Assembly: GCF_006539925.1 (NCBI RefSeq)
Contig: NZ_BJNY01000016.1
Span: 25,423-89,422, forward strand
From: Glutamicibacter uratoxydans
GTDB taxonomy: Bacteria > Actinomycetota > Actinomycetes > Actinomycetales > Micrococcaceae
Length of the DNA stretch: 64,000 nt
Direction: 5' to 3'
In this document: positions 8,596 through 17,703 of the stretch, piece after piece
Numbering within the stretch: the stretch's first letter is position 1
Layout of the letters: each line of letters opens with the position of its first letter
Notes under the pieces: model-generated
The model's input: the letters and a program-made list of their open reading frames with translations, nothing else
What the model was told of the DNA's origin: nothing
The model's database searches: none
Made by a program: the position numbers and the translations under genes

Positions 8596-8643
8596 GGTGC
8601 GGGCGCGTTCGGCTGTCGCGCCACGACAGCCAACCCCCGCACC
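8596..8643 (+). promoter_or_regulatory. Structured leader upstream of rplK
   Basis: Two nested perfect stems: GGTGCGGG (8596-8603) with CCCGCACC (8636-8643), and inside it GGCTGTCG (8611-8618) with CGACAGCC (8624-8631) around a 5-base loop. In E. coli, L1 represses the rplK-rplA mRNA by binding a leader site. This element is in the right place for such control, but that role is inferred. Confidence 0.6.
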
Positions 8644-8686
8644 ACGCTCCTGTGCTGTGGGAACCGCAAGAGTAGAAGGACCCGAC

Positions 8687-9118
8687 ATGGCCCCAAAGAA
8701 AAAGGTCACCGGACTCATCAAGCTGCAGATCCAGGCAGGTGCTGCTAACCCAGCTCCTCCAATCGGTCCAGCGCTTGGCCAGCACGGCGTCAACATCATG
8801 GAATTCTGCAAGGCTTACAACGCTGCCACCGAGGCGCAGCGCGGTAACGTGATTCCAGTTGAAATCACCGTGTACGAAGACCGTTCGTTCACTTTCATCA
8901 CCAAGACCCCACCTGCAGCAGAGCTGATCAAGAAGGCTGCTGGCATTGCTAAGGGTTCGGGTGTTCCGCACACCAACAAGGTTGCCAACCTGACCCAGGC
9001 TCAGGTAGAGGAAATCGCTACCTCGAAGATGGCTGACCTGAACGCTAACGATCTGGCTGCTGCAGCAAAGATCATCGCCGGCACCGCTCGCTCCATGGGC
9101 GTGACCGTAGAGGGCTAA
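8687..9118 (+). CDS. rplK: 50S ribosomal protein L11
   Basis: A 143-residue protein that binds 23S rRNA at the GTPase centre and is needed for factor-dependent GTP hydrolysis and the stringent response. The N-terminal signature [20 protein letters not shown] and the [10 protein letters not shown] segment are intact, as is the C-terminal rRNA-binding part ([15 protein letters not shown]). I use ATG 8687 after AGTAGAAGGA rather than the longer open frame upstream. rplA follows. Confidence 0.98.
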   Translation: MAPKKKVTGLIKLQIQAGAANPAPPIGPALGQHGVNIMEFCKAYNAATEAQRGNVIPVEITVYEDRSFTFITKTPPAAELIKKAAGIAKGSGVPHTNKVANLTQAQVEEIATSKMADLNANDLAAAAKIIAGTARSMGVTVEG

Positions 9119-9258
9119 TAACGCCTTCGGTCATTCACCCTTGGGTGAACGGCACCAAAGAATTCAATCTAAGGCGATAAGTTCCCTGGCGAACTTACCG
9201 TCCGTGGCAGGACCGGGCGCGGTCCATATGACCACGACTGCATAAGGAGATAACGCAG

Positions 9259-9960
9259 ATGGCAAAGCGCAGCAAAGCATATGTAGCCGCCGCGGCAAAG
9301 ATCGAGGCTGACAAGGTTTACGCCCCAGCCGAGGCAATCGCACTGGCTAAGGAAATCTCGGGCGAGAAGGCACACTCCACCGTTGAGGTAGCTTTCCGCT
9401 TGGGTGTTGACCCACGTAAGGCCGACCAGATGGTTCGCGGTACCGTGAACCTTCCACACGGCACCGGCAAGACCGCTCGCGTCGTAGTATTCGCTAACGG
9501 CGACAAGGCTGAGGCAGCTCGCGAAGCTGGCGCAGACTTCGTTGGCTCGGACGACCTGATCGAAAAGATCCAGGGCGGCTGGACCGACTTCGACGCAGCA
9601 GTTGCTACCCCAGACCTGATGGGCAAGGTTGGCCGCCTGGGCAAGATCCTGGGCCCACGCAACCTGATGCCAAACCCTAAGACCGGCACCGTGACCATGG
9701 ATGTGGCCAAGGCTGTTTCGGACATCAAGGGCGGCAAGATCGACTTCCGCGTCGACAAGCACTCGAACCTGCACTTCATCATCGGCAAGGCATCCTTCGA
9801 TGCCAAGCAGCTGACCGAGAACTACGCAGCTGCACTCGATGAGGTTCTGCGCCTGAAGCCTTCGGCTTCGAAGGGTCGCTACATCTCGAAGGCAACCATC
9901 GCTACCACCTTCGGTCCAGGCATCCCTGTTGACCCGAACGTAACCCGCGTTGAGGTCTAA
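9259..9960 (+). CDS. rplA: 50S ribosomal protein L1
   Basis: A 233-residue protein of the L1 stalk that helps release deacylated tRNA. It has the expected motifs [34 protein letters not shown] and [18 protein letters not shown] lies upstream of the ATG. The 140-base space after rplK holds a small hairpin (9134-9140 with 9143-9149) but no gene. L1 is a candidate repressor of its own mRNA. A strong terminator follows directly. Confidence 0.98.
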   Translation: MAKRSKAYVAAAAKIEADKVYAPAEAIALAKEISGEKAHSTVEVAFRLGVDPRKADQMVRGTVNLPHGTGKTARVVVFANGDKAEAAREAGADFVGSDDLIEKIQGGWTDFDAAVATPDLMGKVGRLGKILGPRNLMPNPKTGTVTMDVAKAVSDIKGGKIDFRVDKHSNLHFIIGKASFDAKQLTENYAAALDEVLRLKPSASKGRYISKATIATTFGPGIPVDPNVTRVEV

Positions 9961-9977
9961 GCTTTATAGCTAAAGAG

Positions 9978-10019
9978 CCGGGGCATTGTCACGAAAGTGA
10001 TGATGCCCCGGATTTTTTT
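9978..10019 (+). terminator. Intrinsic terminator of the secE-nusG-rplKA unit
   Basis: CCGGGGCATTGTCAC pairs with GTGATGATGCCCCGG (one internal bulge region) around a GAAA loop, followed by seven T residues at 10013-10019. Confidence 0.93.
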
Positions 10020-10404
10020 AATTGAAACAATAATTCATGGCAATTGAATTACCGGCAGCTTGAGTTGCTATTGCAGTGGAAGACCGCGCACAGCTTGAAT
10101 TTTGACTCCTGTTGCCTTTGCGTTCATTTTCAGCGATGCAGGACCCAGAACTCGACTGCTCGAAGATACTAATATCCAGCAAGGAAGGGCATGAAAAGTG
10201 AAAGGAAAGCTGAGTAATTTCCTCCGTTTTGCCAAGTGGTGCGTACATTACAAGATGTGAATGTCGTCCGAAGCTTGTTCATTAAGCGCTTAGCGCGCTG
10301 GATGCATAGGCGAATCCGCAAATCGTGACGCGAAAAACGAAAAATAGTTAAAAAATAGCGGCTTTGCGTTCAATCCTATGAGTTCTGAATGTTAGGATTT
10401 AAGC
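10020..10404. other. AT-richer spacer with no supported gene
   Basis: No open frame here has a ribosome binding site or recognisable product. The base composition is visibly lower in GC than the flanking genes. A possible promoter for the small RNA lies at its right end, with TTCAAT at 10369-10374 and TAGGAT at 10393-10398, 18 bases apart. Confidence 0.5.
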
Positions 10405-10543
10405 ACTGATTGATTCAGCGGTGTCTGCATGGGACCCCCAAGACTATGCAGACGCTGGGCGGGTTGGTTTCCCCAAGCCAATTCGTCGACAAGTAGCCTG
10501 CGGCTAGCGTCCCCCAAGTGCTAGCCGCAGGCCTTGTCTTTTT
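10405..10543 (+). ncRNA. Candidate small RNA with C-rich loops (6C-like)
   Basis: Three successive hairpins carry C-rich loops. The first is GTCTGCAT (10423-10430) with ATGCAGAC (10446-10453). The second is GTTGGTTT (10463-10470) with AAGCCAAT (10475-10482) around CCCC. The third is GCCTGCGGCTAGC (10496-10508) with its complement (10520-10532), followed by TTGTCTTTTT. The octamer CCCCCAAG is unpaired in both outer loops (10435-10442 and 10511-10518), and the third hairpin is also an intrinsic terminator. Actinobacterial 6C RNA has two hairpins with C-rich loops, so this is a likely member or relative. The 5' end is a guess from a weak -10 at 10393. Confidence 0.65.
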
Positions 10544-10630
10544 AATCCGTGCGGCAGGCGAGTGATCAAGCTCATGCATCCCACAGCCCTCTGGATTTGG
10601 AGTGCGCGCCAACACGTGCATAAAATAGAA

Positions 10631-10710
10631 ATACCGAAGACCGTCGGTTGGGCATGTTGCAATACCTGCCCCTAAAGGTCCGCATGGACAACCAACGCAG
10701 GTTTCATAGA
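10631..10710 (+). promoter_or_regulatory. L10-type leader of rplJ-rplL mRNA
   Basis: ACCTGC (10664-10669) pairs with GCAGGT (10696-10701), enclosing GTCC-GCAT-GGAC and the ACAACCAACG segment. GGTTG at 10646-10650 can also pair with CAACC at 10689-10693. The position, 110-190 bases before rplJ, and the pairing fit the L10 leader family, where the L10(L12) complex binds to repress its own mRNA. Confidence 0.6.
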
Positions 10711-10738
10711 TTTGTTTTGACTTTGAATGAGTTAAACT

Positions 10739-10767
10739 GCCCTGTGCTCCTGCGCGGGGCCTTTTTT
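10739..10767 (+). terminator. Attenuator hairpin before rplJ
   Basis: GCCCTGTGC pairs with GCGCGGGGC around a short loop, followed by CTTTTTT (10761-10767). It is a terminator inside the rplJ leader, so it probably controls read-through into rplJ-rplL together with the upstream leader. Confidence 0.75.
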
Positions 10768-10819
10768 ATGGCCTCGCCGGTTATGAAACGGTACCGAACA
10801 AATCCCCGGAAGGAGTGTT

Positions 10820-11341
10820 ATGGCAACCCCGAGCAAGACTGCAGCGATTGAAGAGATCACTGCTGACTTCAAAGATTCGACTGCGGCTGTCTTGACCGAA
10901 TACCGTGGGCTTACCGTTGCACAGCTCAAGGATCTGCGCCGCTCGCTTGGTCAGGAGACCAAGTACGCCGTTGTTAAGAACACCTTGACCGCTATCGCAG
11001 CGAAGGAAGCCGGCATCGATGCATTCGATGACGCGCTTGCTGGTCCAACCGCAATCGCCTTTATCAAGGGCGATGCAGTTGCTGCCGCTAAGAGCCTCAC
11101 GGAGTTCGCCAAGACCAACGACAAGCTGGTTATCAAGACCGGTTGGTTCGAAGGCAAGGCACTGGACAACGCCGGCATTGCAGCCCTGGCTGCACTGGAA
11201 TCCCGCGAGACCCAGCTGGCACGCGTTGCCGCTGTGCTGCAGGCTCCAGCTTCCGCCGCTGCTCGTGTCGTCGACGCTCTGCGCGCAAAGCTCGAAGAGA
11301 ACGGTGGCGCTGCTGCCGAGGAAGCTCCGGCAGAAGCCTAA
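10820..11341 (+). CDS. rplJ: 50S ribosomal protein L10
   Basis: A 173-residue base of the ribosomal stalk that anchors L7/L12 dimers and binds 23S rRNA. The N-terminal rRNA-binding part has YRGLTVAQLKDLRRSL and the TKYAVVKNTL segment. The C-terminal helix (LARVAAVLQAPASAAARVVDAL) holds the L12 dimers, and the end is Glu/Ala-rich. GGAAGGAG lies 6 bases before the ATG. It is preceded by a leader with an attenuator and followed by rplL. Confidence 0.98.
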   Translation: MATPSKTAAIEEITADFKDSTAAVLTEYRGLTVAQLKDLRRSLGQETKYAVVKNTLTAIAAKEAGIDAFDDALAGPTAIAFIKGDAVAAAKSLTEFAKTNDKLVIKTGWFEGKALDNAGIAALAALESRETQLARVAAVLQAPASAAARVVDALRAKLEENGGAAAEEAPAEA

Positions 11342-11412
11342 GCTTTCGCGATTCTCTCGCAACGTAACCCAAATTCATAGGCCTTTGGGCCAAAACCGAA
11401 AGGACGCCGACC

Positions 11413-11787
11413 ATGGCGAAGCTCACCAACGAAGAGCTGCTTTCCGCATTCAAGGAAATGACCATCATCGAACTCTCGGAATTCGTTAAGGAATTCGAGG
11501 AGACCTTCGACGTTACCGCTGCTGCTGTTGCCGTTGCTGGCCCAGCTGCCGGTGGCGAAGCTGCTGCTGAAGAGCAGACCGAATTCGACGTAGTTCTCGA
11601 GTCGGCTGGCGACAAGAAGATCGCAGTGATCAAGGAAGTTCGCGCAATCACTTCCCTGGGCCTGAAGGAAGCTAAGGAGCTCGTTGACAGCGCTCCAAAG
11701 GCTCTGCTTGAGGGTGTTGCAAAGGACGCTGCCGAGAAGGCTAAGGAAGCTCTGGAAGCTGCCGGCGCTACCGTCACCGTTAAGTAA
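11413..11787 (+). CDS. rplL: 50S ribosomal protein L7/L12
   Basis: A 124-residue stalk protein that recruits translation GTPases. The N-terminal dimerisation domain ([18 protein letters not shown]) is followed by an Ala/Gly hinge (about 38-55). The conserved globular domain has [20 protein letters not shown] and a C-terminal GATVTVK. The length and all motifs are standard. AACCGAAAGGA lies before the ATG. A hairpin follows at 11815. Confidence 0.99.
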   Translation: MAKLTNEELLSAFKEMTIIELSEFVKEFEETFDVTAAAVAVAGPAAGGEAAAEEQTEFDVVLESAGDKKIAVIKEVRAITSLGLKEAKELVDSAPKALLEGVAKDAAEKAKEALEAAGATVTVK

Positions 11788-11814
11788 GTTCAGCGGTCAC
11801 TCGCAACTTATTGT

Positions 11815-11848
11815 CGAAGGTCCACAGGTTTTTGCCTGTGGGCCTTCG
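11815..11848 (+). terminator. Hairpin after rplL
   Basis: CGAAGGTCCACAGG pairs with CCTGTGGGCCTTCG around TTTTTG. There is no T-run after it, so termination may be partial. Confidence 0.65.
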
Positions 11849-11945
11849 GCCGTTAACTGAGAAACTCTTGTACATCTCTGTATAAAAGCTATATAACGTT
11901 TCTATTAACAGGAATTATGTATCTGTAAGGTTTATTCTTGTTTTT

Positions 11946-13097
11946 GTGTCAAAACGCGAGATCTTAGTTAACAAGAGCGCAAGGCCACGGCTGGGCTTGC
12001 TGGATGGGCTGCGCATTATGGCAGCCCTGTTGGTCGTGCTGTATCACTACACTGCCTGGGGACATAGCTATTGGGGCGCATACGCCCCTGATGTGTGGCC
12101 GCTGCTTTCGGCTGTGACGCGTTATGGGCAGCTCGGTGTGCAGCTGTTCTTCCTGATCTCGGGCTTCGTGATCCTGATGTCGCTTCAGGGACGAAACGTC
12201 GCCCACTTTATTGGCTCGCGTGTTGGCCGTCTTTACCCTGCCTATTGGCTAGCGGTCATCGCGGCGGCCATCCTGTGCTTTGTGCTCTGGCCGCGCATCG
12301 GCGAAGGCCGAGCACCGAGCGACATCATTCCCAACCTGACCATGATGCAGGGGGCCTTCAATATTGAAGATCTGGACGGCGTGTATTGGACGCTGTGGGT
12401 AGAGCTGCGCTTCTACATACTGCTGGGCGTCATGCTCGCCCTCGGGCTGGCGAAAGACCGCTACATCATGGCGTTGTCCGTGCTGTGGCCGTCGGCTGGA
12501 TTCCTCTTGCACTTCACCGAACTGACCGAGCTCCAGGACTGGATTGCTGGCCAGTACGCCGCCCTCTTCTCCGCCGGGATGGTCATCTACCTCATCTACA
12601 AGCAGGGGCACAGCATGATTCGCTGGCTGCTGGTGGGTTTCAATACCGTGATCGCCGCTTATTTCACCGGCATCAAGGGAAGCAGCGACGCGCTGAGCCT
12701 GTCCAATATGCAGGTGCCGGCCTGGCATTACCAGCTCCTAGTGGTGCTGTGCGTGGGACTGCTGGCTCTATTCACCTTGACGCCGCTGAACAAGGTTGAG
12801 ACCAAGTGGCTCATGGTCGCCGGCTCGTTGACGTTCCCGCTCTACCTCTTCCATGAGATCTGGGGCTGGTGGATTATCAACCAGCTACACCCATGGGTGA
12901 ACAAGTATGTGCTGTTGATTGGCACCATTGTTCTGATGCTTGCCTGGGCCTACGTGGTTGCCCGATATGTGGAGAAGCCGGTTGGTCTCAAGCTGCGCAA
13001 CGCGACGACTAATGCGCTCACCGCTGCCGCAGGCTGGTTCTCCAAACGCCGCGGCCAGGTCGGCACCCCTATTGCGGGACCGAAATATCAGCAATAG
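11946..13097 (+). CDS. Acyltransferase-3 family membrane protein (OafA/YrhL-like)
   Basis: A 383-residue polytopic protein. The N-terminal LDGLRIMAALLVVLYHYTAWG carries the catalytic-type His of acyltransferase-3 proteins. QLGVQLFFLISGFVI and YWTLWVELRFYILLG are further family motifs, and about ten hydrophobic helices follow. Such enzymes transfer acyl groups to sugars of surface polysaccharides or cell wall. The substrate here is unknown. The start GTG 11946 has no clear ribosome binding site, and the upstream 100 bases are AT-rich. It interrupts the usual rplL to rpoB neighbourhood and overlaps the converging gene by 29 bases. Confidence 0.88.
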   Translation: MSKREILVNKSARPRLGLLDGLRIMAALLVVLYHYTAWGHSYWGAYAPDVWPLLSAVTRYGQLGVQLFFLISGFVILMSLQGRNVAHFIGSRVGRLYPAYWLAVIAAAILCFVLWPRIGEGRAPSDIIPNLTMMQGAFNIEDLDGVYWTLWVELRFYILLGVMLALGLAKDRYIMALSVLWPSAGFLLHFTELTELQDWIAGQYAALFSAGMVIYLIYKQGHSMIRWLLVGFNTVIAAYFTGIKGSSDALSLSNMQVPAWHYQLLVVLCVGLLALFTLTPLNKVETKWLMVAGSLTFPLYLFHEIWGWWIINQLHPWVNKYVLLIGTIVLMLAWAYVVARYVEKPVGLKLRNATTNALTAAAGWFSKRRGQVGTPIAGPKYQQ

Positions 13098-13566
13098 TTG
13101 CTTCGAAGCCTGCGGCAAGGGCATCGGGGGCGACCAGTAGCCCGTAGCCTGGGTCGCCGCTGCCCAGAGCGATCTTCTCCGGGATAGGCTCCTCGAAAAC
13201 GTTGGAGTCTATCAGCACGGGCAATACAGTGTGCGACCCGAAGGGCGTGATGGTGCCGCGGACGTAGTGGGTGACAGCCAGCGCCGTGTCTGCATCAGGA
13301 AGCGAAAGCTTGTTGACCTGCAGCACCGTGCGGATCTTCGCCCAGTCGAGTTTCCTGCCTCCCGGGATCAACGCGAACACGAAGGTTCCATCCGACCGCT
13401 TGAGCACCAGAGTCTTAAGCAGATGCTCCGGAACCACGCCCAGCAGCTGCGCGGCTTCTTCCAGCGAATTCGCCTTGGCGCGGGGCACCACCTCGATGGG
13501 GATATTGCGCCGAGTGGCGTCGAGCATGACGCGGGTCAGTGCTTCCGAATCCTGCAGTTCGCTCAT
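13069..13566 (-). CDS. YbaK/EbsC-type aminoacyl-tRNA deacylase
   Basis: A 165-residue single-domain protein of the YbaK/ProX superfamily, which hydrolyses mischarged aminoacyl-tRNA (often Cys-tRNA-Pro or Ala-tRNA-Pro). Family features are the LGVVPEHLLKTLVLK segment with the conserved Lys, FALIPGGRKLDW, and the Gly-rich C-terminal GSGDPGYGLLVAP. Exact specificity cannot be read from sequence. Its 3' end overlaps the acyltransferase tail by 29 bases in opposite orientation. ATG 13566 faces the long rpoB upstream region. Confidence 0.88.
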   Translation of the reverse strand: MSELQDSEALTRVMLDATRRNIPIEVVPRAKANSLEEAAQLLGVVPEHLLKTLVLKRSDGTFVFALIPGGRKLDWAKIRTVLQVNKLSLPDADTALAVTHYVRGTITPFGSHTVLPVLIDSNVFEEPIPEKIALGSGDPGYGLLVAPDALAAGFEATIADISVPQ

Positions 13567-14120
13567 CGCGTGCTTCCTCGGCTTTCATCCAGGGGCAGTG
13601 TTCAACTTAGCAACGAGCCTAGTGCACGTCATTGGTGCAGAAGCCTATTCCGGCTGTGCCGGCAGCTGAATTTAATGCAGAAGCAACCAAAAGTCGGACT
13701 TTTGGGACATGAGTGATCAAATGCACACCACCATTTGGCTCAGGGATTGCGGCACTTCAAGACGGCCTGTCGGAGGTTTGCCGGAGATTATCCTAAATCA
13801 TGGAAAATCCGTTGATCATGTGGGAAAAGTCGAAGAATTCCGGTGCCGCTCGCGCGTGGTCGGCGCAGGACAAGTGTTGGGTTCCGGAGTTGAACGTCCG
13901 GTGGGTTTAAGGCAAACGGAAAACTATAGCACGGATTTGGGCGACAGGTATCGACAACCCGAAAAACCTACTGTAGAGTGGAAATTTGCGCCTTACTGTT
14001 TGCGCGCGCAACCTTCATATAGCGGTGGGCTGCGTGGTCGAAAAATGAGGACCTGTCCTAAGACAGGCACCTTATCACGGTAAGCGTTAGGAAACCTGAC
14101 GGTCTTTGGAAGGATCCATC
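13567..14120. other. Intergenic region upstream of rpoB
   Basis: No supported gene; open frames here have no recognisable product. It must carry the rpoB promoter. Near the right end a hairpin CCTGTC-CTAA-GACAGG (14052-14067) lies in the probable leader. The first 200 bases may also hold the minus-strand promoter of the deacylase gene. Confidence 0.6.
13951..13979 (+). promoter_or_regulatory. Candidate rpoB promoter
   Basis: TCGACA (13951-13956), 17 bases, then TAGAGT (13974-13979). Both boxes are near the consensus and the -10 resembles others in this window. It would give a leader of about 135 bases. Confidence 0.5.
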
Positions 14121-17100
14121 TTGGTCGCCTCGAGCAACCCTAACAACCAAACCGCTAGTTCGGCTCGCGATGCTGCATACGCTGGCCGACTTTCTTTTGC
14201 AAAGATTCACGAACCCCTTGAAGTGCCTAACCTGCTGGCATTGCAGACCGAGAGCTTTGACCGCCTCGTCGGCAATCAGCGCTGGGTAGAGCGCCTGGCA
14301 GCAGCCGAAGCTATTGGCGACACCAGTGTCCCCAACACCTCCGGCTTGGCTGAAATCTTCGAGGAGATCTCCCCAATCGAGGACTTCCAGGACACCATGT
14401 CCTTGAGCTTCTCGGATCCGGAGTTCGCTGATCCGAAGTACACCATTGCTGAGTGCAAGGATCGCGACGCCACCTACGCGGCACCGCTGTACGTCAAGGC
14501 CGAATTCATGAACAATGAAACCGGCGAAATCAAGCAGCAGACCGTGTTCATGGGCGATTTCCCGCTGATGACCGAAAAGGGCACGTTCATCATCAACGGC
14601 ACCGAGCGTGTCGTCGTCTCCCAGCTGGTCCGTTCCCCGGGCGCGTACTTCGAGTCCGCACCGGACAAGACCAGTGACAAGACCATCTACTCGGCTCGCA
14701 TCATCCCATCGCGTGGTGCATGGTTCGAGCTGGAAATCGACAAGCGCGACCAGATCGGCGTTCGCCTTGACCGCAAGCGCAAGCAGTCGGTCACCGTCCT
14801 GCTCAAGGCCCTTGGCTGGAGCGAAGAGCAGATCCTGTCCGAATTCGGCCAGTACGACTCGATGCGCGCCACCCTTGAGAAGGACAACATCAAGGACCAG
14901 TCCGAAGCGCTGCTGGACATCTACCGCAAGCTGCGTCCAGGCGAGCCTCCAACGGTCGAAGCCGCCCAGGCACTGCTGAAGAACATGTACTTCGAGCCTA
15001 AGCGCTACGATCTGGCCAAGGTTGGCCGCTACAAGATCAACCGCAAGCTGGGCGTGGAGACTCCTGTCAACGCAGAGAACGCTTCGGTGCTCTCGCTGGA
15101 CGACCTGGTGGCAATGATCCGCTACCTCGTCGCCCTGCACGCAGGTGAGAAGACCGTCTCCGGCACCCGCAAGGGCGAGATCGTCGACATCCCTGTGAAC
15201 GTGGATGACATCGACCACTTCGGCAACCGCCGCATCCGCGCTGTTGGCGAGCTGATCGAGAACCAGGTCCGCACCGGTCTGTCCCGTATGGAGCGTGTTG
15301 TGCGCGAGCGCATGACCACCCAGGACGTCGAGGCCATCACCCCGCAGACCCTGATCAACATCCGTCCGGTTGTCGCCGCGATCAAGGAGTTCTTCGGAAC
15401 CTCCCAGCTCTCGCAGTTCATGGACCAGAACAACCCGCTGGCCGGCCTGACCCACAAGCGCCGCCTGTCGGCTCTGGGCCCAGGCGGCCTGTCGCGCGAC
15501 CGCGCAGGCATGGAAGTTCGAGACGTGCACCCGTCCCACTACGGACGTATGTGCCCGATTGAAACTCCCGAAGGTCCGAACATTGGTCTGATCGGCTCGC
15601 TGGCAACCTACGGCCGCATCAACGCCTTCGGCTTCATCGAAACCCCATACCGCAAGGTCACCGACGGCGTTGTCTCCAACGCTGTGGAGTACCTGACCGC
15701 CGATGACGAGCTGCAGCACTACATCGCACAGGCCAACGCGCCTCTGGATGAGAACGGCCGCTTCATCGAAGACGGCGTGCTGGTGCGTGAAAAGGGCGGC
15801 GGCGGCGAGCCTGTCATCGTCGACGCCTCTGAAGTGACCTTCATGGACGTTTCCCCTCGCCAGATGGTGTCCGTGGCAACCGCCCTGATTCCATTCCTCG
15901 AGCACGACGATGCCAACCGAGCACTGATGGGCGCCAACATGCAGCGCCAGGCCGTGCCGCTGCTGGCTTCCGAGCGCCCGCTGGTGGGTACCGGCATGGA
16001 GAAGTACGCTGCAATCGACGCCGGCGACTCCGTCGTGGCCCAGAAGCCAGGCGTGGTCACCGAGGTTTCCGCAGACCTGGTAGTCGTCATGAACGACGAC
16101 GGCACCGAGTCCATGTACCCGATCATGAAGTTCGCCCGCTCCAACCAGGGCAACGCCTACAACCAGCGCGTTCGCGTGTCTGAGGGCGACCGCCTGGAGT
16201 ACCAGTCGATCATCGCCGACGGCCCGTCCACCGACAAGGGCGAGCTGTCCCTGGGCAAGAACCTGCTCGTGGCATTCATGTCCTGGGAAGGCTACAACTA
16301 CGAGGATGCGATCATCCTCTCCCAGCGCATGGTCTTCGAAGACGTGCTCACCTCGATCCACATCGAAGAGCACGAGGTCGACGCCCGCGACACCAAGCTG
16401 GGTGCCGAGGAAATCACCCGCGACATCCCGAATGTCTCGGAAGACATCCTCTCCCAGCTGGATGACCGCGGCATCGTGTACATCGGTGCAGAGGTCGAGG
16501 CCGGCGACGTGCTGGTAGGCCGTGTCACCCCTAAGGGCGAGACTGAGCTGACCCCTGAAGAGCGCCTGCTGCGCGCCATCTTCGGCGAGAAGTCCCGCGA
16601 AGTGCGCGACACCTCCCTGAAGGTTCCGCACGGCGAGTCCGGCACCGTCATCGGTGTTCGCATCTTCGACCGCGACAACGACGACGAGCTCAGCCCTGGT
16701 GTGAACCAGCTGGTGCGCGTCTACGTTGCCCAGAAGCGCAAGATCACCAACGGTGACAAGCTTGCAGGCCGCCACGGCAACAAGGGTGTTATCTCCAAGA
16801 TCCTGCCGCTGGAGGATATGCCATTCCTCGAGGACGGCACTCCGCTGGACGTCGTGCTGAACCCACTGGGTGTGCCAGGTCGTATGAACGTCGGCCAGGT
16901 TATGGAAATCCACCTGGGCTGGGCTGCTAAGCAGGGTTGGAACATCGAGAACGAGCCAGAGTGGGTCAAGGATCTTCCTAACCTGCCTCGCCAGTCCGAT
17001 TCCACCACCGTGGCAACCCCGGTCTTCGACGGCGCTTCGGAAGAAGAAATCCGCGGCATCCTGGACTCGACCAACAAGACCCGCGACGGCGTGCGCCTGA

Positions 17101-17627
17101 TCGGCAACTCCGGCAAGGCCCGCCTGTTCGACGGCCGCTCCGGCGAGCCGTTCCCGGATCCGGTATCGGTCGGCTACATGTACATCTTGAAGCTGCACCA
17201 CCTGGTGGACGACAAAATCCACGCCCGCTCCACCGGTCCATACTCCATGATCACCCAGCAGCCGCTGGGCGGTAAGGCCCAGTTCGGTGGCCAGCGCTTC
17301 GGTGAAATGGAAGTTTGGGCGCTGGAGGCCTACGGCGCCGCTTACACGCTGCAGGAAATCCTGACCATCAAGTCGGATGATATCCACGGCCGTGTGAAGG
17401 TGTACGAAGCCATCGTCAAGGGCGAGAACGTACCGGAGCCAGGTGTTCCGGAATCGTTCAAGGTGCTCATCAAGGAAATGCAGTCGCTGTGCTTGAACGT
17501 CGAGGTGCTTGGCACCGACGGCAACACCATCGAAATGCGCGAATCGGACGAGGAATCATTCCGTGCCGCTGAAGAGTTGGGCATTGACCTTTCCCGGTCA
17601 GAGCCAAACTCCGTAGAAGAGGTGTAG
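14121..17627 (+). CDS. rpoB: DNA-directed RNA polymerase subunit beta
   Basis: A 1168-residue catalytic subunit of RNA polymerase. The start is TTG 14121, which has GGAAGGA 6 bases upstream; the frame opens 15 bases earlier at another TTG with no such site. The rifampicin pocket reads [20 protein letters not shown] and [19 protein letters not shown], with the usual Asp, His and Ser, so no common resistance change is seen. Further landmarks are [20 protein letters not shown] and, near the end, [21 protein letters not shown]. rpoC follows after 76 bases, the universal operon. Confidence 0.99.
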   Translation: MVASSNPNNQTASSARDAAYAGRLSFAKIHEPLEVPNLLALQTESFDRLVGNQRWVERLAAAEAIGDTSVPNTSGLAEIFEEISPIEDFQDTMSLSFSDPEFADPKYTIAECKDRDATYAAPLYVKAEFMNNETGEIKQQTVFMGDFPLMTEKGTFIINGTERVVVSQLVRSPGAYFESAPDKTSDKTIYSARIIPSRGAWFELEIDKRDQIGVRLDRKRKQSVTVLLKALGWSEEQILSEFGQYDSMRATLEKDNIKDQSEALLDIYRKLRPGEPPTVEAAQALLKNMYFEPKRYDLAKVGRYKINRKLGVETPVNAENASVLSLDDLVAMIRYLVALHAGEKTVSGTRKGEIVDIPVNVDDIDHFGNRRIRAVGELIENQVRTGLSRMERVVRERMTTQDVEAITPQTLINIRPVVAAIKEFFGTSQLSQFMDQNNPLAGLTHKRRLSALGPGGLSRDRAGMEVRDVHPSHYGRMCPIETPEGPNIGLIGSLATYGRINAFGFIETPYRKVTDGVVSNAVEYLTADDELQHYIAQANAPLDENGRFIEDGVLVREKGGGGEPVIVDASEVTFMDVSPRQMVSVATALIPFLEHDDANRALMGANMQRQAVPLLASERPLVGTGMEKYAAIDAGDSVVAQKPGVVTEVSADLVVVMNDDGTESMYPIMKFARSNQGNAYNQRVRVSEGDRLEYQSIIADGPSTDKGELSLGKNLLVAFMSWEGYNYEDAIILSQRMVFEDVLTSIHIEEHEVDARDTKLGAEEITRDIPNVSEDILSQLDDRGIVYIGAEVEAGDVLVGRVTPKGETELTPEERLLRAIFGEKSREVRDTSLKVPHGESGTVIGVRIFDRDNDDELSPGVNQLVRVYVAQKRKITNGDKLAGRHGNKGVISKILPLEDMPFLEDGTPLDVVLNPLGVPGRMNVGQVMEIHLGWAAKQGWNIENEPEWVKDLPNLPRQSDSTTVATPVFDGASEEEIRGILDSTNKTRDGVRLIGNSGKARLFDGRSGEPFPDPVSVGYMYILKLHHLVDDKIHARSTGPYSMITQQPLGGKAQFGGQRFGEMEVWALEAYGAAYTLQEILTIKSDDIHGRVKVYEAIVKGENVPEPGVPESFKVLIKEMQSLCLNVEVLGTDGNTIEMRESDEESFRAAEELGIDLSRSEPNSVEEV

Positions 17628-17703
17628 TCTGCGGGCCGCACCGGCCCGCACAACACTTCATTCATATCGACTTCAGACACCATAGAAGAGAGAAAAGGAC
17701 CCT

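Noticed and set aside
10018..10248. A 76-codon minus-strand frame in the rplA-rplJ spacer
   Set aside because: No ribosome binding site, no known motif, and it begins inside the T-run of the rplA terminator.
13709..14083. A 124-codon plus-strand frame upstream of rpoB
   Set aside because: It runs over the likely rpoB promoter and leader and has no protein-like features.
14058..17387. A 1109-codon open frame on the strand opposite rpoB
   Set aside because: It mirrors the codon pattern of rpoB, has no ribosome binding site or recognisable domain, and such shadows are expected in high-GC genes with strong codon bias.
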